NCBI GenBank assembly: GCA_944391115.1
Contig: CALXSJ010000004.1
Span: forward strand, 165,957 to 229,956
DNA from: an uncultured Victivallales bacterium
GTDB taxonomy: Bacteria; Verrucomicrobiota; Lentisphaeria; Victivallales; UBA1829
DNA length: 64,000 bases
Reading direction: 5' to 3'
In this document: positions 17,191 through 25,635 of the stretch, piece after piece
Numbering within the stretch: the first letter of the stretch is position 1
How the letters are laid out: each line of letters opens with the position of its first letter
The notes under the pieces: model-generated
What the model was told of the DNA's origin: nothing
The model's input: the letters and a program-made list of their open reading frames with translations, nothing else
The model's database searches: none
Translations under genes and position numbers: made by a program

Positions 17191-18332
17191 TGGCCGACTA
17201 TTACGAGATCCTCGAGGTCACGCACGAAGCGACTGATACGGAAATCAAAAAATCCTATCGCCGCCTCGCCGTCAAGTATCATCCGGACAAGAATCCCGGC
17301 GATAAATCGGCCGAGGAGCATTTCAAGGAAATCTCCCACGCCTACGAGATTCTCGGCAATCCCGAAAAACGCCAGCTTTACGACCAGTACGGCGAAGCCG
17401 CGTTCACGAACGGCGGCATGGGCGGAGGGGGAATGGACCCGTTCGACCTCTTCCGCGAAGCGTTCGGCGGCATGGGCGGAGGCATCTTCGACTCCTTCTT
17501 CGGCGGCCAGTCGCGCCGTTCGGATCCGAACGGTCCCGTGGACGGTTCGGACCTGCGCTACAATCTGGAAATCACCTTTGAAGAAGCGGTGTTCGGCGCG
17601 GACAAGACGATCGAATTCCAGCGTATGAGCGCCTGTGAAATCTGTTCCGGCTCAGGCTGCGAACCGGGAACATCCCGGAAACGCTGCCCCCGCTGCGGCG
17701 GAAGCGGCCAGATCGGAATGTCGCAGGGATTTTTCACGATCATGCATGAATGCCCGAACTGCCACGGAGCAGGCGTCATGGCGGAGAAGCCCTGCCGCCA
17801 GTGCGGCGGAACCGGGCAGCGCAAAGTGAAGCGGACGGTGCAGGTGCATATTCCGCCGGGCGTGGACACCGGCACGAGGATGCGGGTCGCCGGAGAAGGC
17901 GAACCGGGGCTCCGCGGCGGCAGGAACGGCGATCTCTTCGTCATCACGCACGTGCGCGAACACGAAATCTTCCAGCGGGACGGGCTTTCCGTCTACTGCA
18001 GCGTGCCGATCGATTTCCCGACGGCGGCGCTCGGAGGAACCGTCGACGTCCCGACCGTCACAGGAAAAACATCTCTGGAAATTCCCGCCGGCACTCAGAC
18101 CGGCGATGTATTCACGATCCGCGGCAAAGGAATGCCCTCCCTGCGCGGACAGGGGCGGGGCGACCATTACGTCAAGGTTTTCGTGGAAGTTCCGAAGAAA
18201 CTTTCGGACGAACAGCGCAACGCATTGAAACATTATTCCGAAACGTTTCAATCCAAGGGAAACGGAGGCTCGCACCCTGTGCGGGAAAACTTTCTGGAAA
18301 AGGCTAAACGCTTTTTTCAGATCGGCGCTTGA
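17190..18332 (+). CDS. dnaJ: Chaperone protein DnaJ
   Basis: A 380-residue type I Hsp40. The J domain (residues 1-68) has HPD at 31-33, followed by a Gly/Phe-rich linker. Four zinc-binding repeats (CEICSGSG, CPRCGGSG, CPNCHGAG, CRQCGGTG) and the substrate-binding C-terminal domains follow. It stimulates DnaK ATPase and delivers unfolded proteins. The TGATG overlap with htpG indicates coupled translation. dnaK and grpE are not in this window. Confidence 0.95.
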   Translation: MADYYEILEVTHEATDTEIKKSYRRLAVKYHPDKNPGDKSAEEHFKEISHAYEILGNPEKRQLYDQYGEAAFTNGGMGGGGMDPFDLFREAFGGMGGGIFDSFFGGQSRRSDPNGPVDGSDLRYNLEITFEEAVFGADKTIEFQRMSACEICSGSGCEPGTSRKRCPRCGGSGQIGMSQGFFTIMHECPNCHGAGVMAEKPCRQCGGTGQRKVKRTVQVHIPPGVDTGTRMRVAGEGEPGLRGGRNGDLFVITHVREHEIFQRDGLSVYCSVPIDFPTAALGGTVDVPTVTGKTSLEIPAGTQTGDVFTIRGKGMPSLRGQGRGDHYVKVFVEVPKKLSDEQRNALKHYSETFQSKGNGGSHPVRENFLEKAKRFFQIGA

Positions 18333-18407
18333 ATTTTTCGGTTTCTGATTCCAGGAAAAAGACGGAGGAACCGGAAGAGCCTCATGACGCGGCATTTTCC
18401 GGCGGAC

Positions 18408-18439
18408 GCTTTTCCGGAGACTTTCCGGAAAAGCGCATT
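18408..18439. terminator. Hairpin between convergent dnaJ and TauE-type gene
   Basis: An 11-bp perfect stem (GCTTTTCCGGA with TCCGGAAAAGC, 5-base loop) lies 76 bases after dnaJ and 14 bases past the opposing gene's stop. The T-rich tails are short, so efficiency is uncertain. It may serve both directions. Confidence 0.5.
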
Positions 18440-18447
18440 TGCAACGC

Positions 18448-19365
18448 TCAGTGCGCCTTGGGATGCCGTCCCGCATACACGGTGAAAACGGCAAGATAAA
18501 GCACAAGTCCCGTGGCAATCGCCAGCATGAGATAACGGCTGAGTTCCGCATGACCGTAGATGTTGAGCACGGTATTGGCCAGAACCGCAATCGCGACAAC
18601 GGCAAAACTCTTGTGAATGTGCTGCGCGTAACCGTTGTCGTAAATAATCGCATGCAGTTTCGCTCCAAGCGGAAATCCGAAGATGCCTCCGACGGCGACC
18701 AGCATGGAAATTGCAAACATATGCCACTCAAAACCGCTGCGCGCAATCAGATAGGTCAATCCGCCCGTGACGGTCGTCACAAGAACCAGAAGACGGACAA
18801 TCCGGCTGGTATAGTATTCCGGAACTTTGAATCCGCTTGTCAGCAGCGGCCGGATCAGAAGTCCGCCCCCGATGCCGAGCATGGAGGAGAGAATGCCCGT
18901 CAGCAGGCCCATCACGAGGGCGATCCGGCTTTTCCCGGGCGTGATCGGCGGCATCTCGTCGTTGTAGCAGGCGGTTTTGCTGGCAAGCGTCTGAAAGATG
19001 ATGACCAGAATAATGACGATCAGCATCCACTGCAGCCAGCGCGCATCGCCGGTCAAGGCAATCAGCTTCGTGTTGATGCTTTTCCCGAAGAGCGACGTAA
19101 GCGCCGCGCCGATCCCGATCGGAAGCGCGAGAGAAAGTCCCGGTGAACCTTTCTTCCAGCCGATCTGCGGAGCCTGCTTCGAAACGGTCAGAATGGTGGA
19201 CGGCACCATCTGCAGAAGCCCGATTCCGACCGCCTGCATCGGATCGCAGCCGAGAATCAGCATGGTCGGCACGACGATCCAGCCGCACCCGACACCCCAG
19301 TATCCCCCTGACATCATGCCGATGAAACCGATGAGCGGACCGATGACATAAAAAGCGGGATCCAT
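18448..19365 (-). CDS. TauE/SafE-family membrane permease (copy 2)
   Basis: A 305-residue membrane protein with about 8-9 hydrophobic segments. GMMSGGYWGVGCGWIVVPT near the start and GILSSMLGIGGGLLIRPLL in the second half are the TauE/SafE pair. It is longer than and only distantly similar to the copy at 14082-14837. Its start lies 2 bases after the SGNH-hydrolase stop, with GAGGGAG inside that gene, so it belongs to the esterase operon. An anion released by the hydrolases could be its substrate, but this is inference. Confidence 0.87.
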   Translation of the reverse strand: MDPAFYVIGPLIGFIGMMSGGYWGVGCGWIVVPTMLILGCDPMQAVGIGLLQMVPSTILTVSKQAPQIGWKKGSPGLSLALPIGIGAALTSLFGKSINTKLIALTGDARWLQWMLIVIILVIIFQTLASKTACYNDEMPPITPGKSRIALVMGLLTGILSSMLGIGGGLLIRPLLTSGFKVPEYYTSRIVRLLVLVTTVTGGLTYLIARSGFEWHMFAISMLVAVGGIFGFPLGAKLHAIIYDNGYAQHIHKSFAVVAIAVLANTVLNIYGHAELSRYLMLAIATGLVLYLAVFTVYAGRHPKAH

Positions 19366-19367
19366 GT

Positions 19368-20081
19368 TCAGCGCTCCCTCTCCTCAAGAAGGTCTATCGC
19401 ATAGCGGGCGATCAGTCCGGTCCGGCAGAAATCGCATTTGTCGTCGGCAAGTTTGAATCCGAACTTCCGCATGAGATCCAGCCCGATCACCATGTTGCCG
19501 TACAGGTTGACATGCATGTTGTCGCGCATCAGCAGGCGGTAGAGGTCCGGAGCGGAAAGGCGCAGACGCTCCCAGCGGGAATAGTTGTCGTTGATGCGGC
19601 AGTCCAGTTCCGCCGCCGCTTCCCGGATGATCTGCATATAGCGCGGAATCGCCCCGGCATAAGCGGGATCAAGACGTTCCAGATCGCAGGCATAGTAGGT
19701 CTGGAATACGACTTCCCCCCCCAGATCCCTCAGCTTTCCGGCAAGACGCCGGAGATTTTCACGGAAAAGGCTTTCGGAAATATTGCGGGACGGATTGGAA
19801 TCGTTTCCGCCGCAGGTCACGATCGTCAGGTCTGGCGAATACGGCGCGACATCCCGCTCAAAACGCTCCAGCATCTGCGAGGAGGTGTTCCCGCTGATCC
19901 CGGTGTTGATGAACTGCCCGACACTGCCGCCGAAGGTGTTTTTGAATCCAAGCTCCACATAGTCGAACCAGTGCATCCCCGTATCGAAACGCTCCGTGTT
20001 GGATGAGCCGAATGCGCAGACCCGAATGGTTTTTCCCGCGCGTATCTTTTCAAAAATTCCGAGATTGCTGAATTCACTCAT
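19368..20081 (-). CDS. SGNH/GDSL-family hydrolase
   Basis: A 237-residue esterase-like protein with no signal peptide. SGNH blocks are visible: FGSSNTE (block I, with Ser in place of Asp of GDS; nucleophile probably S27), NTGISGNT (block II Gly), GGND (block III Asn) and DNMHVNLYGN (block V Asp/His). Members deacylate carbohydrates and lipids. It overlaps the upstream esterase gene by 8 bases and has AAAGGAGG before its start. Together they suggest intracellular de-esterification of an imported sugar. Confidence 0.85.
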   Translation of the reverse strand: MSEFSNLGIFEKIRAGKTIRVCAFGSSNTERFDTGMHWFDYVELGFKNTFGGSVGQFINTGISGNTSSQMLERFERDVAPYSPDLTIVTCGGNDSNPSRNISESLFRENLRRLAGKLRDLGGEVVFQTYYACDLERLDPAYAGAIPRYMQIIREAAAELDCRINDNYSRWERLRLSAPDLYRLLMRDNMHVNLYGNMVIGLDLMRKFGFKLADDKCDFCRTGLIARYAIDLLEERER

Positions 20082-20868
20082 GGCAGGCCTCCTTTGCCAT
20101 TAAAACCTGATTGATGAAAGTCATGACGAGAAAACCGCAGCTGTCAAGAGCCGCGCCGTGATGGTGTCCGGGAAGCTGATAGCAGCGGACGAACTTGTGC
20201 CCGATCGCCCGCAGGCTCGCCGCCATGAATGCGTTCTCCTCGGGACGCGCCGGCATGTCGAGCCCGGATTCCCCCGTGACCATCAGGATCGGCGGCAGAT
20301 CGGCGGCGAGATTTCCGAGCGGCGCATATTCGTCCACCAGCGGATTGTACGGCCCGTTGTCGCGTCCGAGATCCGCCTTGATGTGAAAATGCGTCGTCAT
20401 CTGCCCGCTGATCAGCAGAAGTCCGGCAATCTCCCTGTAATGCAGTCCGTAAGGCGCAAGGAACTTCGGATTCATGACCGATATTGCCGCAAGATAGGAT
20501 CCCGCCGACATTCCCCCGATGAAAATTCTGCTCCTGTCAATTCCGAGCTCCTCCGCATGAGCGAAGCACCACGCAATTGCGCGCGCCGCATCCTCAATCT
20601 GCGCGGGCGCCTTGGCCGCGGGGGAAAGCCGGTAGCGCGGCTCGGCAACGGCGAATCTTCCGTCATAGATCTCATCCGGACATTCCCGATCGCCTCCGGT
20701 CATTCCGCCTCCATGGAAAAAAATGACCAGCGGATGTTTTTTCCCTTCCCGCGGCAGCGTCAGGTAAAGGGTCTGATCCGGATCGGAGGAATCCGCGTAA
20801 GCACGAACCTGAAACGGCTGATAGCTGTCCCGGTTCGGAACGGGAAAATCATGCCATGAACTTCTCAC
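20074..20868 (-). CDS. Alpha/beta-hydrolase (HSL-like esterase)
   Basis: A 264-residue esterase of the hormone-sensitive-lipase type. HGGG (residues 52-55) forms the oxyanion hole, GMSAG (119-123) holds nucleophile S121, and GHHHG near the C-terminus supplies the His. There is no signal peptide. I chose the GTG at 20868 as start because AGGAG lies 6 bases ahead of it and the promoter hexamers lie 49-77 bases further upstream; the open frame to 21084 would run through that promoter. It heads an operon with the SGNH hydrolase and TauE-type permease and is divergent from the CE15-like gene. Confidence 0.82.
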   Translation of the reverse strand: MRSSWHDFPVPNRDSYQPFQVRAYADSSDPDQTLYLTLPREGKKHPLVIFFHGGGMTGGDRECPDEIYDGRFAVAEPRYRLSPAAKAPAQIEDAARAIAWCFAHAEELGIDRSRIFIGGMSAGSYLAAISVMNPKFLAPYGLHYREIAGLLLISGQMTTHFHIKADLGRDNGPYNPLVDEYAPLGNLAADLPPILMVTGESGLDMPARPEENAFMAASLRAIGHKFVRCYQLPGHHHGAALDSCGFLVMTFINQVLMAKEACHE

Positions 20869-20912
20869 TTTCTGCTCCTGATAAGTTTGAATGTTGCTGC
20901 GATCTTCAGATT

Positions 20913-20945
20913 GTATACAGTATACGTTAAATGATCTTTTGTCAA
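20913..20945 (-). promoter_or_regulatory. Promoter of esterase operon with GTATAC-A-GTATAC operator candidate
   Basis: On the minus strand TTGACA (20945-20940) and TACTGT (20922-20917) are spaced by 17 bp. A 13-bp inverted repeat (20913-20925) overlaps the -10, as expected for a repressor site of the GntR or LacI type. No regulator gene is adjacent. Confidence 0.65.
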
Positions 20946-21087
20946 ATCCACCCGGCGGAATTCCGTCAATTTTGCAGACGGAACCTCCATTTCTCCAATA
21001 CGGGGGAACTGCTTCGGAAGCGGATGAGAAAAAAAGAAAGCGAAAGAGCAAAATTTTTCCCCCGCATCTGGAAATCCGAATCAAACA

Positions 21088-21110
21088 ATGTATCTTATGC
21101 AGATATACAT
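21088..21110 (+). promoter_or_regulatory. Imperfect inverted repeat before CE15-like gene
   Basis: ATGTAT and ATACAT flank an 11-bp centre 28 bp before the start codon. It resembles the neighbouring GTATAC site in its TATAC core and could be bound by the same regulator. Confidence 0.3.
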
Positions 21111-21137
21111 CCGGAAAATCAAATCAGGGAGAAAAAA

Positions 21138-22364
21138 ATGCCTCGCTCACAGGAAGAAATCAGGAAGGATATCAATTACGACGAATCAAAAGTTCCCGTA
21201 TTCAAGCTTCCTTCGCCGCTGGAACGGCCTGACGGCGGACGCGTCACGACCGCATATGAATGGGTGAACCGCCGCCGCGGAGAAGTGCTCGATTTCTACA
21301 AAAAGGAAGTTTACGGCCGGCTTCCGCCGCGCCCGGACAGAATCCACTTTGAAACCCTTTCCGTCCGGGATGACGCACTCGGCAACACCGCAATCCGCAA
21401 GGAAATCCGGATTCATTTTGAGATGAACAGCGCCAGATCGCATTCATTCGTCATGCTGCTTTACATCCCGAAAAACGCAAAACTTCCGCCGCCCGTCTTT
21501 CTCGGGCTCAACTTCAAAGGCAATCACGCGGCAACCGACGAACCCGACGTCATGATGACGGGAAGAAATATCGCAGGCGAACTGCTGGAACCCGACGGAC
21601 GCGGAAGCCAGGTTCACCGCTGGCAGTTCCGCGAAACCATCCAGCGCGGCTACGCCTCCGCGACAGCCTGTTATCACGACATTTATCCGGACTTCTGCAG
21701 CGAGGAGGGATGGCATCGCAGCGTCTACGGACTCTTCTATCCGGAAGAACCTGCGGAATCGATTCACAAACACGCGTCTTCCATCAGCGCCTGGGCGTGG
21801 GGACTCTCCCGCATGCTGGACTGCCTGGAAAACGAACCTTCCGTCGACGCGTCGAAAGCTGTCGTCCACGGACACTCCCGGCTCGGCAAGACCGCGCTCT
21901 GGGCAGGTGCAACGGATCCGCGCTTCCGTCTGGTCATTTCGAACGACTCCGGCTGCGGCGGCGCGGCGCTCTTCAAACGCTGTTTCGGAGAAAATCTCGA
22001 GGCCATTCTGGCGCTGGCGCCCTACTGGTTCGTCAGCGGTCTGCAGCGCTACATCAACAACGAGGCGGCTCTGCCTTTCGACCAGCACTGGCTGATCTCC
22101 CTGATCGCGCCGCGTCCGGTCTGCATCGCAAGCGCGACCGGAGATCTGTGGGCGGATCCGAAAGGAGAATTCCTCTCCGGCGTTTACGCTTCGGAAGTCT
22201 ACCGCCTTTTCGGCGCGGAAGGACTCGGCACGGAAACGATGCCTCCCCCGGATCAGCCGGTGACCGGGGAAATCAGCTATCATCTGCGGACTGGAAAACA
22301 CGACCAGACGCGCGAAGACTGGCTCCACTACTGGGATCTTGCCGGAAGACTCTTCGGGATGTAA
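21138..22364 (+). CDS. CE15-type glucuronoyl esterase-like alpha/beta-hydrolase
   Basis: A 408-residue protein matching carbohydrate esterase family 15, which cleaves ester bonds between glucuronoyl groups and lignin or alcohols. The nucleophile motif is GHSRLGK (S247). SNDSGCGGAAL follows, and TGKHDQT provides the C-terminal His (about 388). No signal peptide is seen with the ATG at 21138, which has GGGAG upstream, whereas known CE15 enzymes are mostly secreted. An ORF extension to 20931 has no site and would cross the operator region. It probably acts with the divergent intracellular esterases. Confidence 0.82.
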   Translation: MPRSQEEIRKDINYDESKVPVFKLPSPLERPDGGRVTTAYEWVNRRRGEVLDFYKKEVYGRLPPRPDRIHFETLSVRDDALGNTAIRKEIRIHFEMNSARSHSFVMLLYIPKNAKLPPPVFLGLNFKGNHAATDEPDVMMTGRNIAGELLEPDGRGSQVHRWQFRETIQRGYASATACYHDIYPDFCSEEGWHRSVYGLFYPEEPAESIHKHASSISAWAWGLSRMLDCLENEPSVDASKAVVHGHSRLGKTALWAGATDPRFRLVISNDSGCGGAALFKRCFGENLEAILALAPYWFVSGLQRYINNEAALPFDQHWLISLIAPRPVCIASATGDLWADPKGEFLSGVYASEVYRLFGAEGLGTETMPPPDQPVTGEISYHLRTGKHDQTREDWLHYWDLAGRLFGM

Positions 22365-22409
22365 TCCTGTCGCCGGAAAACGGGAACGGCAAAAAAGGCC
22401 GCAAACATC

Positions 22410-22450
22410 AAAGGCCCCGCCGATGCTGCATCGGCAGGGCCTTTCTTTTT
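22410..22450. terminator. Strong bidirectional terminator
   Basis: AAAGGCCCCGCCGATG pairs, with one mismatch, with CATCGGCAGGGCCTTT across a 3-base loop, with T-rich tails on both strands. It separates the CE15-like gene from the convergent RND operon. Confidence 0.9.
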
Positions 22451-22467
22451 CTTTTCCGTTCCGGAAA

Positions 22468-25400
22468 TCAGACTGCGGCTTTGCCTTTTCTGGAAGGCAT
22501 AAGTTTTCCGCGAAGCTTCATCAGAAAGCGCCGGATCCGGTTCCGTCTCGGTTTCGCGGTGTCATGCACGAAAATAAAGTAAAGGGCCGGAATCACATAC
22601 AAAGTCAGGAACGAGGCGATGGTCAGTCCGCCGACAACGCCCATGCCGCAGCTGGAGCGCAGTTCCGAGCCGAGACCACTTCCCAGCGCCATCGGCAGCA
22701 TGCCGGCCACCGAAGCGATACTGGTCATGACAATCGGACGGAACTTCGACTGTGTCGCAAGAAGCATCGCCTTGTGCGTCGTCACGCCGGAATTGACCAG
22801 CGAGGCGCACTCGTCCATAATCAGAATCGCATTGTTCACCACGATGCCGATCATCATCACGCCGCCGAGCAGTCCCATCATCGACATGGACATCCGGGTC
22901 GCCCAGAGAGTCGCATACATGCCGAGGAATCCGAGCGGAACCGTGAACATGATCAGGAAGGGCCGTGTCCAGGACTCCATGATCGCCGCGATCAGAAGAT
23001 ACGTCAGAACCGCCGCCAGCAGAATCACCTGCAGAAATTCCCGGGCGGTCTCGTTCATCAGCTCGACATTTCCGCTCATTCTGACGCCATAACCGGGCGG
23101 CAGAGCCTCCTGCGCCATCTTGCCGATCGCGCTGGAAACCGTGCCGAGCGCCATGCCGGGTGCGGTGTTCGCATACAGCCACATCGTGCGGACCTTGTCG
23201 TAACGGTTGACCACGACGGGACGGGTATCCTCGGTGATCTCCGCCAGCGCCTCGGCGCCGAGCGGGTTGTTGTCCTTGACGGTCGGAGCGGCCTGCCGGA
23301 GCTGTTCCTCCCCATATTCCTTCTGATTTTTCACACGGATATCGAACGTGCGCGCGCCGGCGCGGTAGTCGCCGACTTCGATTCCGTCAAGAGAACCGAG
23401 AAGATACTCGTAAAGTTCGTTCGCAGACATTCCCAGATTCTGCAGAACGGTCCGCCGCGGCGTGATATTGATGTTCGGCTTGCGCTCCCGCCGGCTGGAG
23501 TCCAGGTCGCGGGTAATGCCGAGGGCGGGCAGATTCTCCATCACCTGCATTTCGGCGTGTTCCAGGACGTCCAGGTCGGGACCGTTCATCACGCAGCGGA
23601 TTTCCGCGCCGCTTCCGCCGAACGTAGCGGGAATGGAAAGAGTGATGCGGCAGTTGTCCAGATAGGAAAGTTCCTTGCGGAGCAGCGCCTGCAGGGCATA
23701 GATGGACTCCTTGCGCTCGAACTTGTCCGTCGTGCGCAGATTGATCTGCCCGATGTAGACGGCGGAACTGACCTGGCCGCTGCCGCCGTCGGAATCGCCG
23801 ACGGAGATCGACATGCCGCGGATGAAGTCGAATTTCTTCAGATGGTCCGCCGCCTCGAGAATCAGTTTATTGGTCGTGTCAAGGTTGTAGTTTGTCGGAA
23901 ATTCAAACTTGATCCGGATCTCCCCCTGGTCGCAGAACGGCAGGAAGGAGAGTCCGACCTGCGGAACAATCCAGATCACAGTGGCCGCGGAAAGCGCCAG
24001 CACCGCCAGAATCAGGGTCTTGGGATGCCGGGCGGTCCATTCGATGCTCCGGTCGAATTTCCGGCAGAGCCAGTCATATCCGAGATCCCAGGGAACGAAC
24101 ATGCGCTGCAGGAAAGTTTTCTTCTGATTTTCCGAATCCTTCTTCTTTTTCAGGAGCACGCAGGCAAGAATCGGCGTCAGGGTAAAGCTGATGAAAAGCG
24201 AAACCAGCGTCGCGCCGACCATCACGCCGGCGAACGGCACCATCATCTGCCCGATCCGGGTGCTCATCATCATGACCGGAACAAATACGACAACGTTTGT
24301 CAGGGCGCTTGCCGAAACCGCCGCGATCACCTCGCCGGTTCCGCGTTCCGCGGCGGTCTTGATCGCCTCGCCGCGGTCAAGATGCTTGAAGATGTTTTCA
24401 ATCACGACGATCGAGTTCGTCACCAGAACGCCGACGGAACAGCCGAGGGAGAGGAGCGTCATGATGTTGAAGGAGTAGTTGAAATACGCCATCACGGCGA
24501 ATGTGACAATCACCGAAATCGGCATCGAAATCATCACGATGAATGTGGAGCGCGGCTCATGCAGGAAGAGGAACAGCAGCACGGCGGTCAGGATGATGCC
24601 GGTCAGGATGCTGCTCCATGCGTCGTCCACGGACGCCTGAATGAATGCGCCGGAATCGGTGAACCAGACCAGCTTCATGCCGGTCGGCAGTTCGCCGCTG
24701 CGCACCATCGCGTTGAAACGGTCGCGGATGCCGTTGATGACCTGGATCGCATTCGCCTCGCCCTTCTTGACAATGCGGAAACGCGCGGCGGGCTCCCCGT
24801 TCACATACGCCTTGCTGCGGACCTCCCGGCTCATGAATTTCACATCGGCGACGTCGCGCAGATAGATGCGCTTGTTCTTGAACTTGCCGACTTCAAGAGC
24901 CTTGATCTGCTCGAAGTCCTTGAAGTCGCCGTCGAAAGTGACGTTCTTCTCCACCTTGTCGAACTGAATCCGGCCGAGCGGTTCGCGAATGTTGTTTTCG
25001 CGCAGCTTGTTCACGACATCGTTGATCGAAAGATTCATGGCGGTCAGCTTTTCACGGTTCAGAAGCACATGAATCTGCATTTCATTCGCGCCGTAAACGC
25101 GGACTTCTCCGACGCCGGGCACCGAGGAAAAGCGGTCGGCGATCACGTCATCGGCGTAGTCATAGAGATCGTCCTGCGTACGGTCGCCGACGAGAAACGC
25201 CTGCACGACAGTGGTGGCATTGGTGTCGATCTTGCGGATCGTCGGCTCGTCCGCGCCGTCCGGCAGATCCGTGCGGATGCGGTTCAGCGCTTCACGGACA
25301 TCCATTGCCGCGATGTCGACATCGGTCCCCATGTTGAACTCGAGCTGGACGCGAGCCTCGTCCTCGATCGAAACGCTGGTGATGTGCTTGATTCCGTCGA

Positions 25401-25620
25401 TGGAGGAGACCGCGTCCTCGATCCGTTTGGCAATCTCCACCTCGATTTCAGTGGGACTGGCTCCGTCGTATTCGCAGCGCACCAGAACCATGGGAATTTC
25501 CATGTTCGGAAGCAGGTCGATGCTGATTTTCGGATAAAAGTTCAGCCCGATCATGACCAGAATGATGATGAGCGCGGTCATGGCGATCGGACGCTGAACG
25601 GACCATCTGCTTAAAAACAT
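22468..25620 (-). CDS. RND-family (HAE1) efflux permease lacking TM4 Asp pair
   Basis: A 1050-residue AcrB/MexB-type inner-membrane pump with two halves of six membrane segments and two large periplasmic loops. TM1 (RPIAMTALIIILVMIGLNFYP) and the late GIVVNNAILIMDE segment are typical. In TM4, where AcrB has two proton-relay aspartates (D407, D408), this protein has T401-N402 (VGVLVTNSIVVIEN). Energy coupling must therefore differ, or it belongs to a subfamily with another relay. It is the last gene of the two-component/efflux operon, 15 bases after the adaptor. No outer-membrane TolC gene is adjacent. The long opposite-strand reading is a shadow. Confidence 0.93.
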   Translation of the reverse strand: MFLSRWSVQRPIAMTALIIILVMIGLNFYPKISIDLLPNMEIPMVLVRCEYDGASPTEIEVEIAKRIEDAVSSIDGIKHITSVSIEDEARVQLEFNMGTDVDIAAMDVREALNRIRTDLPDGADEPTIRKIDTNATTVVQAFLVGDRTQDDLYDYADDVIADRFSSVPGVGEVRVYGANEMQIHVLLNREKLTAMNLSINDVVNKLRENNIREPLGRIQFDKVEKNVTFDGDFKDFEQIKALEVGKFKNKRIYLRDVADVKFMSREVRSKAYVNGEPAARFRIVKKGEANAIQVINGIRDRFNAMVRSGELPTGMKLVWFTDSGAFIQASVDDAWSSILTGIILTAVLLFLFLHEPRSTFIVMISMPISVIVTFAVMAYFNYSFNIMTLLSLGCSVGVLVTNSIVVIENIFKHLDRGEAIKTAAERGTGEVIAAVSASALTNVVVFVPVMMMSTRIGQMMVPFAGVMVGATLVSLFISFTLTPILACVLLKKKKDSENQKKTFLQRMFVPWDLGYDWLCRKFDRSIEWTARHPKTLILAVLALSAATVIWIVPQVGLSFLPFCDQGEIRIKFEFPTNYNLDTTNKLILEAADHLKKFDFIRGMSISVGDSDGGSGQVSSAVYIGQINLRTTDKFERKESIYALQALLRKELSYLDNCRITLSIPATFGGSGAEIRCVMNGPDLDVLEHAEMQVMENLPALGITRDLDSSRRERKPNINITPRRTVLQNLGMSANELYEYLLGSLDGIEVGDYRAGARTFDIRVKNQKEYGEEQLRQAAPTVKDNNPLGAEALAEITEDTRPVVVNRYDKVRTMWLYANTAPGMALGTVSSAIGKMAQEALPPGYGVRMSGNVELMNETAREFLQVILLAAVLTYLLIAAIMESWTRPFLIMFTVPLGFLGMYATLWATRMSMSMMGLLGGVMMIGIVVNNAILIMDECASLVNSGVTTHKAMLLATQSKFRPIVMTSIASVAGMLPMALGSGLGSELRSSCGMGVVGGLTIASFLTLYVIPALYFIFVHDTAKPRRNRIRRFLMKLRGKLMPSRKGKAAV

Positions 25621-25635
25621 AAGTGACTCTCCCCG

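Noticed and set aside
22339-25614. 1091-codon plus frame over the RND pump
   Set aside because: His/Asp/Arg-rich antisense translation of a membrane protein, crossing a strong terminator at 22410-22450.
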